Shown here: in pieces, positions 1 to 7,904 of the stretch | Numbering within the stretch: position 1 is the stretch's first letter | Layout of the letters: each line of letters starts with the position of its first letter | DNA from: Prosthecobacter debontii | Lineage (GTDB): Bacteria > Verrucomicrobiota > Verrucomicrobiia > Verrucomicrobiales > Akkermansiaceae | DNA: 39,715 nt | Reading direction: 5' to 3' | NCBI GenBank assembly: GCA_945869465.1 | Contig: CAMBPB010000021.1 | Span: forward strand, 1-39,715 | The notes under the pieces: model-generated | What the model was told of the DNA's origin: nothing | The model's database searches: none | What the model saw: the letters and a program-made list of their open reading frames with translations, nothing else | Position numbers and translations under genes: made by a program

Positions 1-1131
1 AAGGCGGCCGCTCCTGCCAAACGCAAGGCCAAGGCCAAGACACAAACGGCCACAGGCCAGATCGGTGGTCGGGTGAAGCCTAAGAACCTGATGATTTTCA
101 CGCGCCAGCTTGCCACTTTGATCGATTCCGGCCTGCCGCTGCTCCGCAGTCTCACGGTGCTGGAAAAGCAGGAGCCCAATCCGACTCTCAAGGCCACGGT
201 CATCGCGCTTGCCGATAACGTGCAGGGTGGTTCCACGTTCTCCGAGTCGCTCGCCCAGCACCCGAAGATTTTTAACAAACTCTACGTCAACATGGTCAAG
301 GCCGGCGAACTGGGCGGGGTGTTGGAAGTCGTGCTCAACCGCCTCGCGGAGTATCAGGAAAAAGCCCAGAAGCTGAAAAACAAAATCGTTTCCGCAATGG
401 TCTATCCGGTGATCGTCATGTTCATCGCGGTCGCCATCCTAGTGTTCCTGATGATTTTCATCGTGCCGAAGTTCAAGGAAATGTTCGCCAACACCAACGA
501 GGATCTGCCCATGATTTCCCAGATCGTTTTCGGAACCTCCGAGTTCTTCCTTGAGAGCGCCATTGGCCCAATTCCGAACGTGGTTTTCGTGTTCATCCTC
601 TTCTTCATCGGAGTCGTCCTCTTCAACATGTGGGGCCGCACCAAGGGCGGTCGCGTCGCGATCGACGCGATCAAACTGCGGATGCCCATTCTCGGCGATA
701 TCCAGCGCAAGAGCGCCGTGTCGCGCTTTTCCCGCACGCTCGGCACGCTCGTCACCTCGGGGGTGCCCATCCTCCAGGCCCTCAACATCACCCGCGACAC
801 CGCCGGCAACGTGGTGATCTCCCAAGCTATCGAAAAGGTCCACGAAGCCGTCAAGGAAGGGGAAACCATCGTCACCCCGCTGCAAGCCTCCGGCGTGTTC
901 CCGAACATGGTCATCTCGATGGTGGACGTCGGCGAGGAAACCGGCCAACTCCCGGAAATGCTGCTCAAGGTGGCGGACGTCTATGACGATGAGGTGGACA
1001 ACGCCGTCACCGCCCTGACCTCGATCTTGGAGCCGATCATGATCGTGATTCTGGCCCTCATCGTGGGTTCGGTTGTATTTGCATTGTTCCTACCGTTGAT
1101 TAAGATGATCTCGACCATGGGAGCTCAGTAA
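1..1131 (+). CDS. Type II secretion / type IV pilus inner-membrane platform protein (PilC/GspF family), 5' partial
   Basis: The frame is open from the first base, so the gene begins upstream. A GTG at 73 gives 352 residues, but the preceding in-frame Lys/Ala-rich stretch looks like the usual linker ahead of the first T2SSF domain. Two T2SSF repeats are visible: the first contains FTRQLATLIDSGLPLLRSL, the second the matching FSRTLGTLVTSGVPILQAL. Each is followed by hydrophobic membrane segments (around 400-470, 570-630 and 1030-1115). Family proteins form the inner-membrane platform on which the assembly ATPase drives pseudopilin polymerisation. The pseudopilin gene just downstream fits one operon. 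Whether it serves a T2SS or a pilus cannot be decided here. Confidence 0.93.
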   Translation, partial: KAAAPAKRKAKAKTQTATGQIGGRVKPKNLMIFTRQLATLIDSGLPLLRSLTVLEKQEPNPTLKATVIALADNVQGGSTFSESLAQHPKIFNKLYVNMVKAGELGGVLEVVLNRLAEYQEKAQKLKNKIVSAMVYPVIVMFIAVAILVFLMIFIVPKFKEMFANTNEDLPMISQIVFGTSEFFLESAIGPIPNVVFVFILFFIGVVLFNMWGRTKGGRVAIDAIKLRMPILGDIQRKSAVSRFSRTLGTLVTSGVPILQALNITRDTAGNVVISQAIEKVHEAVKEGETIVTPLQASGVFPNMVISMVDVGEETGQLPEMLLKVADVYDDEVDNAVTALTSILEPIMIVILALIVGSVVFALFLPLIKMISTMGAQ

Positions 1132-1172
1132 ACCGCTGGTTGCCATCGAAAAGCTCATCCCATTCCAGCACC

Positions 1173-1727
1173 ATGAAGCCGATTCAACGCAAGCGTCACG
1201 CCGCTTTCACTCTCATCGAGATGATGGCGGTGATCACGATCATCGTCATTCTGGCCGGTCTCGTGGTCGGCGGACTCGGGTTTGTTACCGAACGCCAGGC
1301 GAAGGAAAAGGCCAAAGTGCAGATGTCCCTGCTCTCCAAAGCGCTTGAGGAATACAAGCTGGATAACGGCACCTATCCCGCCACCGAAGACTCAGCCAAT
1401 GGTGAAGGGGCCTCGGCCATCTTGTTCAAGGCGCTCTACTGGGACGGTGTGAGCGACCCAACGAAAGCCGCCAAGATCTACGTGCCGGAACTCGATCCGG
1501 CCGTCGGTAAACAAGGCTGGACCTCCGGCGTGGCCTCCGCGGCCACCAAGATCTCTGACCCGTGGGGCGGCGAATACCGTTACCGCACCGCCACCAACGC
1601 GGCCGGCGCGGCCAACTCCTACACTCAGAATCCCGACTTCGACCTGTGGTCGGTAGGCAAGGATGCCGCTACCAACCCGGGGACCGTCAGCGACAAGAAA
1701 AACCGCGACGACATCAAGAGTCCCTGA
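1173..1727 (+). CDS. GspG-like major pseudopilin (prepilin-type N-terminal methylation domain)
   Basis: The 184-residue protein has a short basic leader (MKPIQRKRH) followed by the class III prepilin signal AFTLIEMMAVI and a hydrophobic helix. The residue before the Phe is Ala instead of the usual Gly, which prepilin peptidases can tolerate. The C-terminal half has GspG hallmarks: DPWGGEYRYR and DFDLWSVGKDA, the calcium-site region of major pseudopilins. ATG 1173 is preferred over an in-frame TTG at 1140 because it gives a normal-length leader. It lies 41 bp after the PilC/GspF gene, consistent with co-transcription. Expected role: periplasmic pseudopilus subunit. Confidence 0.9.
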   Translation: MKPIQRKRHAAFTLIEMMAVITIIVILAGLVVGGLGFVTERQAKEKAKVQMSLLSKALEEYKLDNGTYPATEDSANGEGASAILFKALYWDGVSDPTKAAKIYVPELDPAVGKQGWTSGVASAATKISDPWGGEYRYRTATNAAGAANSYTQNPDFDLWSVGKDAATNPGTVSDKKNRDDIKSP

Positions 1728-1822
1728 GGCATTTCGGCTTCAGGGATGCAAACCGCCGGCCTCCGCGGAGAGGCGGATTTCCGCGGCAATTCCGACGGTT
1801 TTGTTGTCTGAATGTTCTCGAC

Positions 1823-1841
1823 GCCCGCCATTCCGGCGGGC
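1823..1841. other. Short GC-rich stem-loop in the leader of the downstream unknown gene
   Basis: GCCCGCC at 1823-1829 and GGCGGGC at 1835-1841 form a perfect 7-bp stem with a 5-nt loop, ending 17 bp before the ATG at 1859. No U-run follows, so it is not a standard terminator. It may affect translation of the next gene or end the pseudopilin transcript imprecisely. Confidence 0.35.
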
Positions 1842-1858
1842 TTGCTCCTCCCGTCCTC

Positions 1859-2461
1859 ATGAGCGACAAATCCTCACCTTTCCCAGAAACTCCCGTGAAT
1901 CCACCCGCCGAGGGAAGCTCTCGGGTCCGCCGGATTTCCAATCCCCGGATCAAAAAACCCGCGAAAGTCGCAACCGCGCCGGATCGCGATGCCGATGCCG
2001 CCAGCCCCGGTCCGGCAAAGGAATCCCCCAGGTTTCCCGAATTTCTCGATGCACCTGATAGCCCGTCGCTGCGCACCGATTGGCCTGAACCGGACGCCGA
2101 CTCTGGCGGCACGTCAGCGTTCCCGGAAAATCCGAAGCGCAAACGCCGCCGCAAAAAAGGCAAGGGCACTGGCCCTCACAACACCGCGCCACCCGGCGAG
2201 GGAGAAAATTCCCCGCCCATGGCCGCCGAGCCTTCCGAAGGACCGGTGCCGCAAGCGACGCCCCAACCCCCGCGTCCCAGCCTCCCGCCGCGAACGAAGA
2301 TCGATGCGGAACTGCTCGCCGAGCGCGCATGGAAGATCTATCTATCCGAAGTCAGCGAGGAGGGTGTCGCCCTGATCGGCGACAACGATGCAAAAGAACT
2401 GGCCCGCCGTTGTTTCCGCCTGGCGGAAATCTTCATCGAGGAACATGGGCGCAGACGCTGA
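1859..2461 (+). CDS. Hypothetical basic, proline-rich protein
   Basis: The predicted protein is 200 residues. About three quarters is low-complexity and probably disordered, rich in Pro, Ser and charged residues, with a polybasic patch PKRKRRRKKGKG near residue 95. The last ~45 residues look ordered and helical (AERAWKIYLSEVSEEGVAL to the end) and are the most likely conserved part. The frame is open further upstream to 1562, but that overlaps the pseudopilin gene, so ATG 1859 is chosen. I recognise no family. The polybasic patch would suit nucleic-acid or membrane-surface binding, but this is inference only. Confidence 0.6.
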   Translation: MSDKSSPFPETPVNPPAEGSSRVRRISNPRIKKPAKVATAPDRDADAASPGPAKESPRFPEFLDAPDSPSLRTDWPEPDADSGGTSAFPENPKRKRRRKKGKGTGPHNTAPPGEGENSPPMAAEPSEGPVPQATPQPPRPSLPPRTKIDAELLAERAWKIYLSEVSEEGVALIGDNDAKELARRCFRLAEIFIEEHGRRR

Positions 2462-2486
2462 ACGGCGTCCCTGTCCTAACGATTTC

Positions 2487-2797
2487 TCAGGCATACTTGA
2501 GGTCCTTGGACGGATCCAATTCGCTGTCCCTCGCAAATCGCGCCAGGGTGTTAGACCTGAGGTATTTCTCGACGAACTTGAGGTGGAACGGGTCGTCCAG
2601 CGTGGCCCTGAGCTTGTCGAGAGAGTTCACCTCGATGCCGCCTGCCATTGGGAATCCGGAGCGAGATTGCGCCCCGAACGGACGGTGAACACTTCCGGGA
2701 TTCTGAGCAACAGGCGGCGGCTCGTCCGCACCAACTCCTCCACCATGGCGGCATCCAACTCCGGTTTGAGTGGGTAGTAAACGACGGGGTGAATCAT
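2487..2797 (-). pseudogene. Dabb (stress-responsive A/B barrel) domain protein, interrupted by a frameshift
   Basis: Reading from ATG 2797 gives MIHPVVYYPLKPELDAAMV, then a helix, then RIPEVFTVRSGRNLAPDSQWQ, after which the frame stops within a few codons. In another frame the protein resumes at GIEVNSLDKLRATLDDPF and runs HLKFVEKYL to the stop at 2487. Together these give a ~103-residue dimeric alpha-beta barrel of the Dabb type (LK near the N-terminus, IPxV, GxNLAP, DPFHxxFV). The break is at about 2640-2650; one extra base there restores the frame. The gene starts 9 bp after the nuoA stop and so is likely co-transcribed with it. It could be a real pseudogene or a sequencing error. Confidence 0.72.
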
Positions 2798-2806
2798 CGC
2801 GGACGG

Positions 2807-3178
<372 letters not shown>

Positions 3179-3232
3179 GTAATCCGCAGGTTGGACGGGA
3201 TGGTCTTAGCGAAATGCACCGCGCTTGGGTAG

Positions 3233-3264
3233 AAAAAAACCCGCGTCCGTGACGGGCGCGGGTT
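3233..3264 (-). terminator. Intrinsic terminator of the 3292-3609 gene
   Basis: On the minus strand an AACCCGCG arm pairs with its complement (3257-3264 with 3238-3245). Further pairing inside (CCG/CGG) closes a 3-nt loop, and a run of seven T follows on the minus strand. It sits 28 bp after the stop codon of the small unknown gene and separates it from nuoA. Confidence 0.88.
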
Positions 3265-3291
3265 GATGGATCGAGTCCAAGACGATCAAGT

Positions 3292-3609
3292 TCAGTCTTG
3301 GGCCGCAGCTTCCTGGGCGGCCGCATAAGCACTGGATGCCTCATGCACACGGACCGTTCCTTTGTATTCCTTGCCGATTTTTTCAACCAGCCCGCGGGTC
3401 ACGAGATTCTGCAGTTTCTCATAGGCGCGGAGGCGGAGCATTTCCTCTCCACCGCTGACGGCATTCCGCAGCTTGAGGTTTGCAAAAACCCGCTCGAACA
3501 GATCGTTGAATCCGAAGATCTTCTTCTCGGAAAGTACGTTCACAAGTTCATCGGTAACATGGTCTGGTAGGCGGCGTGAGAATCGAGTGCGTTTCGTTGT
3601 AATTGCCAT
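3292..3609 (-). CDS. Small conserved-looking hypothetical protein
   Basis: The 105-residue protein starts MAITTKRTRFSRRLP and ends in an Ala-rich tail (AYAAAQEAAAQD). The middle, with helices around FNDLFERVFANLK and LRAYEKLQNLVTRGLVEKIGKEYKG, resembles a winged-helix order: two or three helices, then a short strand with a basic turn. I do not recognise a family, so the winged-helix idea is only structural inference. It is a single-gene unit: it has its own terminator at 3233-3264, a plausible upstream promoter, and is divergent from rpmE2. Confidence 0.7.
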   Translation of the reverse strand: MAITTKRTRFSRRLPDHVTDELVNVLSEKKIFGFNDLFERVFANLKLRNAVSGGEEMLRLRAYEKLQNLVTRGLVEKIGKEYKGTVRVHEASSAYAAAQEAAAQD

Positions 3610-3636
3610 AACGTTGTTACCCTACACCCTCCGGGG

Positions 3637-3663
3637 ATAATAGCGACTCAAAAAAAAGGGCAA
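3637..3663 (-). promoter_or_regulatory. Candidate sigma70-type promoter for the 3292-3609 gene
   Basis: On the minus strand TTGCCC (3663-3658) is followed after 15 nt, including a run of eight T, by TATTAT (3642-3637). This lies about 28 bp upstream of the ATG at 3609. The spacer is shorter than ideal, so this is a weak prediction from sequence alone. Confidence 0.3.
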
Positions 3664-3828
3664 ACATCCCAAGTGAAATCGGATATTCAGCAAGAATTGA
3701 ATTTAATTTTTTAGGAAAAATTCCGGCGAGGCCAGAAATCGGCGCGGATGGTGGCTTGACAGGCAGGGATTTTCCGCCACCCTTCGCCCCTCGCCGCGTC
3801 GGAAACGCGGCGGACACGATTGATTCTC

Positions 3829-4098
3829 ATGAAAAAGGACCTTCATCCCAAATACAATCCGGTCGTCTTTGTGGACATGACCACCGGCAAGCGTTTCGTC
3901 AGCCGCTCGACTAAAACTTCTGAAAAGAAGGAAGTCATCGACGGCGTGGAATACAGTCTCATCTCGATCGGGATCACCTCCGATTCCCATCCCTTCTTCA
4001 CCGGCCTGGCCCAATTTGTGGATACCGAAGGCCGCATTGACAAATTCCAGAAGCGTTTCGGCACCGTTCGCCGCGTCGGCAAACCGAAGCTCGACTGA
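3829..4098 (+). CDS. rpmE2: 50S ribosomal protein L31 type B
   Basis: The 89-residue protein starts MKKDLHPKYNPVVFVD and contains FVSRSTKTSEKK, SHPFFTG and GRIDKFQKRFG, all typical of L31 type B. The zinc-binding Cys residues of the C+ form are absent, so this is the zinc-independent paralogue, often used under zinc limitation. ATG 3829 is chosen over an in-frame TTG at 3820 because L31 normally begins MKKDxHP. It is monocistronic with a strong terminator just downstream. No clear Zur box was found by eye. Confidence 0.95.
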   Translation: MKKDLHPKYNPVVFVDMTTGKRFVSRSTKTSEKKEVIDGVEYSLISIGITSDSHPFFTGLAQFVDTEGRIDKFQKRFGTVRRVGKPKLD

Positions 4099-4124
4099 GC
4101 CAATCCGTTTTTCCCGCTTTCCCC

Positions 4125-4160
4125 AAAATGCCCGTCTGCCGAGTGCAGCCGGGCATTTTT
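4125..4160 (+). terminator. Intrinsic terminator after rpmE2
   Basis: AAAATGCCCG (4125-4134) pairs perfectly with CGGGCATTTT (4150-4159). An inner CTGC/GCAG stem closes the loop, and the hairpin ends in a T run. It lies about 26 bp after the rpmE2 stop. Confidence 0.92.
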
Positions 4161-4516
4161 CTTCGATGCGGGGGCAGATCAACCGAATTACCAAACTGGA
4201 ATGAGGTGATCATGATTCCCGCGTGATTGGAATTATCGGCCGGACCTGCCCGCCCGACAGCGTCCGGGATGCCGCTCCCAAAGCAAATCCCTCCCTCAAG
4301 CGGCCCGAGGAACCCGCCGCCGGCTCCAAGTAAACCCCTCCCCCATCCGGGCAACCCTTGGCGTTTGTCCGACCACGTGAGGACCATGAACAGCGCTTGG
4401 CAGGCACTCATCGACGCTTCATGGGCGTCGGTGGAACGGAGTTCGCCCCTCCTTGATTACCCTCCTTGATTACCCTTTTCCTTGGCGTTCCCTGATTCCT
4501 TCGCTTAGCTCTTCTC
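4161..4516. other. Gene-free stretch between rpmE2 and hisF
   Basis: About 355 bp with no convincing coding sequence: the short frames here have no recognisable domains and lie on both strands. The only structure seen is a two-and-a-half-copy 13-bp repeat just before hisF (listed separately). Confidence 0.5.
4447..4475. repeat. 13-bp direct repeat upstream of hisF
   Basis: CCCTCCTTGATTA occurs at 4447-4459 and 4460-4472, and a third copy begins (CCCTT). It ends about 40 bp before the hisF start, and the following pyrimidine-rich leader (TTCCTTGGCG, TTCCCTGATTCC) has a similar flavour. Confidence 0.8.
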
Positions 4517-5287
4517 GTGCTCGCCAAACGAATCATCCCCTGCCTCGATGTCACCGACGGCCGTGTGGTCAAAGGCGTCAATTTCGTCGATCTGATCGAT
4601 GCCGGGGATCCGGTGGAGGCCGCGATGGCGTACAATGCGCAGGAGGCCGACGAACTGGTGTTTCTCGACATCACCGCGTCCTCCGACAACCGGCACACGA
4701 TGGTGGATGTGGTCCGCCGCACCGCCGCGCACTGTTTCATCCCGCTCACCGTGGGAGGCGGCATCCGGTCAGTGGAAAACATGCGGGAAATGCTGCTTGC
4801 CGGGGCGGACAAGGTCGGCATCAACACCTCGGCGGTGAAAACCCCGGAGTTGATCGATGCCGGGGCCAAGGCTTTCGGCAGCCAGTGCATCGTGGTGGCC
4901 ATCGATGCCAAACGCGAGGGATCTGGCAAATGGGGCGTTTACACCCATGGCGGCCGCACCCCCGTCGGCCTCGACGTGGTGGAATGGGCGAAGGAAGTCT
5001 GGCGGCGCGGAGCCGGGGAAATCCTTTTAACCAGTATGGACGCCGACGGCACCCAGGCTGGCTACGACATCGAACTCACCGCCGCGGTTTCCTCCGCGGT
5101 GGGCATCCCGGTCATCGCCAGCGGCGGCGCGGGCAATCTCGACCACATGGTGGACGTGCTCAACGCCGGCAAAGCCGATGCCGTGCTCGCCGCGAGCATC
5201 TTCCATTTCGGCAAACACACCGTGGGTGAAGCCAAACGCCACTTCGCCAGCCGCGGCGTTCCCGTCAGGCCGCCGGTGAAATGTTAG
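4517..5287 (+). CDS. hisF: Imidazole glycerol phosphate synthase, cyclase subunit
   Basis: The 256-residue TIM barrel begins (GTG start) [19 protein letters not shown]. The two catalytic aspartates are in the expected places: Asp11 in PCLDV and Asp130 in VVAIDAK. Phosphate-binding motifs VGGGIRS and ASGGAGN and the [10 protein letters not shown] segment are present. HisF uses ammonia from the HisH glutaminase to convert PRFAR to IGP and AICAR. No hisH, hisA or other his gene is adjacent, so the pathway is scattered. Length is normal. Confidence 0.96.
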   Translation: MLAKRIIPCLDVTDGRVVKGVNFVDLIDAGDPVEAAMAYNAQEADELVFLDITASSDNRHTMVDVVRRTAAHCFIPLTVGGGIRSVENMREMLLAGADKVGINTSAVKTPELIDAGAKAFGSQCIVVAIDAKREGSGKWGVYTHGGRTPVGLDVVEWAKEVWRRGAGEILLTSMDADGTQAGYDIELTAAVSSAVGIPVIASGGAGNLDHMVDVLNAGKADAVLAASIFHFGKHTVGEAKRHFASRGVPVRPPVKC

Positions 5288-5294
5288 GGAGTGC

Positions 5295-5530
5295 TCACCC
5301 GCAGCTTGCAAAACTCGGGGTCGAGGGTCGCCCGGTCGCCATTCTCCGCGCCCTTGATATACTGGCGAAACGGATCCAATAGGAGATGGCAGGGTATTGC
5401 AGGGCACGACTGACGTCTTCGTTCGTGAGCGTATCGAGTTCGGCACCGGGCCAACCGCGGGTCATCTCGCCGGCGGCATACACCGAGAGATAGTGGGCGG
5501 CGGGAAATCGGACGCGCCGCGCCTCCAGGC
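5295..5530 (-). pseudogene. Possible degraded DUF433-like antitoxin remnant
   Basis: One minus-strand frame translates to FPAAHYLSVYAAGEMTRGW, then AELDTLTNEDVSRALQY. This resembles the end of DUF433-type proteins (an AAGM-like helix, then LTxEDVxxALxY). The open frame runs upstream through the tRNA gene, so it has no credible start, and its C-terminal tail looks random. If real it is a decayed fragment; the match is by eye and could be chance. Nothing else was seen in this 320-bp gap between hisF and the tRNA. Confidence 0.25.
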
Positions 5531-5607
5531 TGTGATTCGCAGGTTGGTTTTTCCCCAGTTTCCGGTAAGGGATCCTTGAAAACGCAAGGAAAAAAGCTGG
5601 TTTTGGC

Positions 5608-5681
5608 TGGTGCGGGTGATGAGAATCGAACTCACGCCTCAAGCTTGGGAAGCTCACGTTCTGCCATTGAACTACACCCGC
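5608..5681 (-). tRNA. tRNA-Gly (anticodon CCC)
   Basis: Reading the minus strand, acceptor GCGGGTG pairs with CACCCGC. The D arm GTTCAATGGCAGAAC, anticodon loop TTCCCAA (anticodon CCC, reading GGG) and T arm TGAGTTCGATTCTCA all fold. CCA is encoded at the 3' end (5610-5608). It is oriented away from the second tRNA-Gly. Confidence 0.95.
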
Positions 5682-5828
5682 AGAACAATTTGACTTCACA
5701 AAGCCACTGCGCGGACCTTGGTTAATCAAGCTTATTCCGACCATTTAAGCATTCCCGAATATTTTCGCGGAAACAACAGAAAACTCTTGCAAGGAGGCGG
5801 GAATGGCGGTTCCTTAAGTGCCGAAAGA

Positions 5829-5902
5829 GCGGGCATAGCTTAATGGTAAAGCCCTAGCCTTCCAAGCTAGACACGCGGGTTCGATTCCCGCTGCCCGCTC
5901 CA
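5829..5902 (+). tRNA. tRNA-Gly (anticodon TCC)
   Basis: Acceptor GCGGGCA pairs with TGCCCGC. The D arm is GCTTAATGGTAAAGC. The anticodon stem CTAGC/GCTAG holds loop CTTCCAA (anticodon TCC, reading GGA/GGG), and the T arm is GCGGGTTCGATTCCCGC. CCA is encoded (5900-5902). Together with the CCC isoacceptor 147 bp away it covers the purine-ending Gly codons. Confidence 0.96.
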
Positions 5903-5937
5903 CTTTTGTTTCCCAGTCTGCCAATCAAATACTCCAA

Positions 5938-6501
5938 ATGAAACCAACCATTTTTTTCAGTGTCTTGAGTGCTGCGCTTGCTCTGATTTCGGCCGCCACC
6001 GAGGTTGATTGCCTGAAGCTTTCCCTCTCGGTGAAATTCGCGATTGCCGCCGAGCAATCGAAAGTTCTTGAGATCGTTTCCAACCAAGTTGCCGCCGCAC
6101 CCGGCTGCGCTTGTGAAGTCGTCAAGGCCGCCATCGAATCATCGAAAGCCAATCCCGAGACCGTGGCGGCGATCGTGGCGGCCGCCGTCACCGCCGCCCC
6201 CGAGCAGATGCGCCTGATCGCCCAGTGCGCCGTTGCGGTTGCTCCTGACGCCCTTGCCCAAGTGCAGGCCGTGCTTGCCAAACTCGATCCAAATCGTGGC
6301 GAATCCGGCAACAGCGCCAAAAACGGGAACAGCGCGAAAGCCCTCGTCGGCGAAGTTGCCGCGATACCAAATCCGCTCGATTTCCCAGGCCAAGGGCCAA
6401 TTGGTCCGACTCCTGGCGGCCCGGGCGGCTCGTCGCTGACTCCGGTTTTTCCGCCGGTGATCATCAATCCACCCGAGATGACCGAGGTCAATCCTAGTTG
6501 A
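5938..6501 (+). CDS. Secreted Ala-rich hypothetical protein upstream of the polysaccharide export genes
   Basis: 187 residues. The N-terminus (MKPTIFFSVLSAALALISA) is a good Sec signal peptide. The mature part to about residue 120 is Ala/Val-rich and helical with a few Cys (DCLK, CACE, QCAV), and contains a repeated helix theme (NPETVAAIVAAAVTAAPEQM, then CAVAVAPDALAQVQAVLAKL). The C-terminus is a Gly/Pro-rich tail (GPIGPTPGGPGGSS). No family is recognised. It lies 51 bp before the outer-membrane barrel gene, in the same orientation, so a role in the same envelope or polysaccharide system is plausible but inferred. Confidence 0.75.
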   Translation: MKPTIFFSVLSAALALISAATEVDCLKLSLSVKFAIAAEQSKVLEIVSNQVAAAPGCACEVVKAAIESSKANPETVAAIVAAAVTAAPEQMRLIAQCAVAVAPDALAQVQAVLAKLDPNRGESGNSAKNGNSAKALVGEVAAIPNPLDFPGQGPIGPTPGGPGGSSLTPVFPPVIINPPEMTEVNPS

Positions 6502-6552
6502 TTCGCTCCGTAGTCACTGGTCCCAATTCTGTTACCCACACCCAACCACCAC

Positions 6553-7773
6553 ATGAAACTTAAAATCCCGCTCAGTTTCCTTGGGCTTTTGGCCGTCGGT
6601 CCGGCTTCCGCGCAGGGTCTTTACTATGTTGGCTCCGAAGCCCAGGAATCCATTCCCCTCAAGTGGGTGGTGGGGGCGGATTTGACTTACGACGACAACG
6701 TTTCCCCGGGTGTTGGCCCGGAAGAAAGCTCCTTCGGCACCAACCCCTATGTGGGCCTTTCGTTTGTCAGTATGACTCCCCAGACCACATGGGACGTTTA
6801 CGCCCGCTTGGGTTTGATTTACTACTTTGACGCTCCAGACGACATGGACGAAGTCAGCAGCCAGTCGCGTGCGGGGATCAATTTGACCCATCGTTTCAGC
6901 GAGCGCCTGCGCTTCTCCAGCCGGAACTTCGTTTCGTATGAGCTGGAGCCGGATTATTCCTATGGATATGCGTCGTCACGTCAGGTTGGGGAGTATTTGA
7001 TCTGGCAGTCCGACAATTCCCTGGGTTACCGCTGGACGGAGCGTGTCGCCACTTACTCCGGCCTGCGCCTTTCCGGCACGTCCTATGCCGATGTGGACAA
7101 CAATGACCGATTCACGTGGGAGCTCTATAACCAGTTCCGTTACCAACTCAGTCCCCAGACGGTGTTGACTGCAGATTACCGGTATAGCCAGACCAGCGGT
7201 GATGGCGTCTCGTCGGATTCTTCAGACCACTACATTCTGGGTGGCCTCGAGCATCGGTTCAGTCCGAACACCATCGGTATTGTTCGTGCCGGTGCTCAGC
7301 TTCATGACGTTGATGACGGGGATAGCACCTCGAATCCTTATGTGGAACTGGCCTTCAACTCTCAAGTGAACCAGCAGTTTGGAGTCCGGGCGTTTGCCCG
7401 CTACGGAATCGAGACTTATGACACCGTGCAAGCAATAGACCCGGTCGGCCTGGTCGAATACGATGACCGCCAGACTCTGCGCCTAGGGATTTCGGCGAAT
7501 TATGCGGTCTCGCCGACCCTTTCGGTATTCAGCGGATTCGATTACATTCCAACCTCTTATGCCTCGGGTCGTTCGGTGACGAATCCTCCATTTTTGGGTT
7601 CCATTCCGGATGCGGACGAGGATATTTTCAATGCTTACATCGGCCTCTCGATGAAGATTAATGACTACCTGACTGGCACGGCGACCTACAATTTCACGAA
7701 CTCCAGTTCGGATATTAACGGGCGCGATTACGACCGCAACCGATTCAGTGTGGGCGTCAGCGCGGAGTTCTGA
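6553..7773 (+). CDS. Outer-membrane beta-barrel protein, likely polysaccharide-associated
   Basis: 406 residues. A signal peptide ends at GPASA|Q. The rest is alternating polar/aromatic beta-strands with many Tyr, Asp and Asn, for example VVGADLTYDDNVSPG (the DDNV strand typical of capsule/EPS-associated barrels), RLRFSSRNFVSYELEPDY and QTLRLGISANYAVSPTLSVF. It ends RFSVGVSAEF, with the terminal Phe expected of a BAM-assembled outer-membrane protein. Upstream of Wzc and Wza-like genes, it could be the exit porin or an accessory barrel of the export system. A strong terminator follows, so wzc may have its own promoter. Confidence 0.85.
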   Translation: MKLKIPLSFLGLLAVGPASAQGLYYVGSEAQESIPLKWVVGADLTYDDNVSPGVGPEESSFGTNPYVGLSFVSMTPQTTWDVYARLGLIYYFDAPDDMDEVSSQSRAGINLTHRFSERLRFSSRNFVSYELEPDYSYGYASSRQVGEYLIWQSDNSLGYRWTERVATYSGLRLSGTSYADVDNNDRFTWELYNQFRYQLSPQTVLTADYRYSQTSGDGVSSDSSDHYILGGLEHRFSPNTIGIVRAGAQLHDVDDGDSTSNPYVELAFNSQVNQQFGVRAFARYGIETYDTVQAIDPVGLVEYDDRQTLRLGISANYAVSPTLSVFSGFDYIPTSYASGRSVTNPPFLGSIPDADEDIFNAYIGLSMKINDYLTGTATYNFTNSSSDINGRDYDRNRFSVGVSAEF

Positions 7774-7827
7774 TTGCTTCGTTTTACGCCTAAATCCTTT
7801 TTCTGAATCACTACTTATTTGCTCATG

Positions 7828-7865
7828 AACACCCGCAATGTCTTTCATTGCGGGTGTTTTTATTT
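7828..7865 (+). terminator. Strong intrinsic terminator between the barrel gene and the wzc-like gene
   Basis: AACACCCGCAATG (7828-7840) and CATTGCGGGTGTT (7846-7858) form a perfect 13-bp stem with loop TCTTT, followed by a T-rich tail. It lies 55 bp after the barrel stop and 40 bp before the next ATG. Confidence 0.95.
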
Positions 7866-7904
7866 CGACTGGAAATCCATTGAAACTGTGAAAAACTGAC
7901 GCTG

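Noticed and set aside
4227..4469. 80-codon plus-strand frame between rpmE2 and hisF
   Set aside because: No domain, Pro/Ser-rich, spans the 13-bp repeat; no supporting ribosome-binding site.
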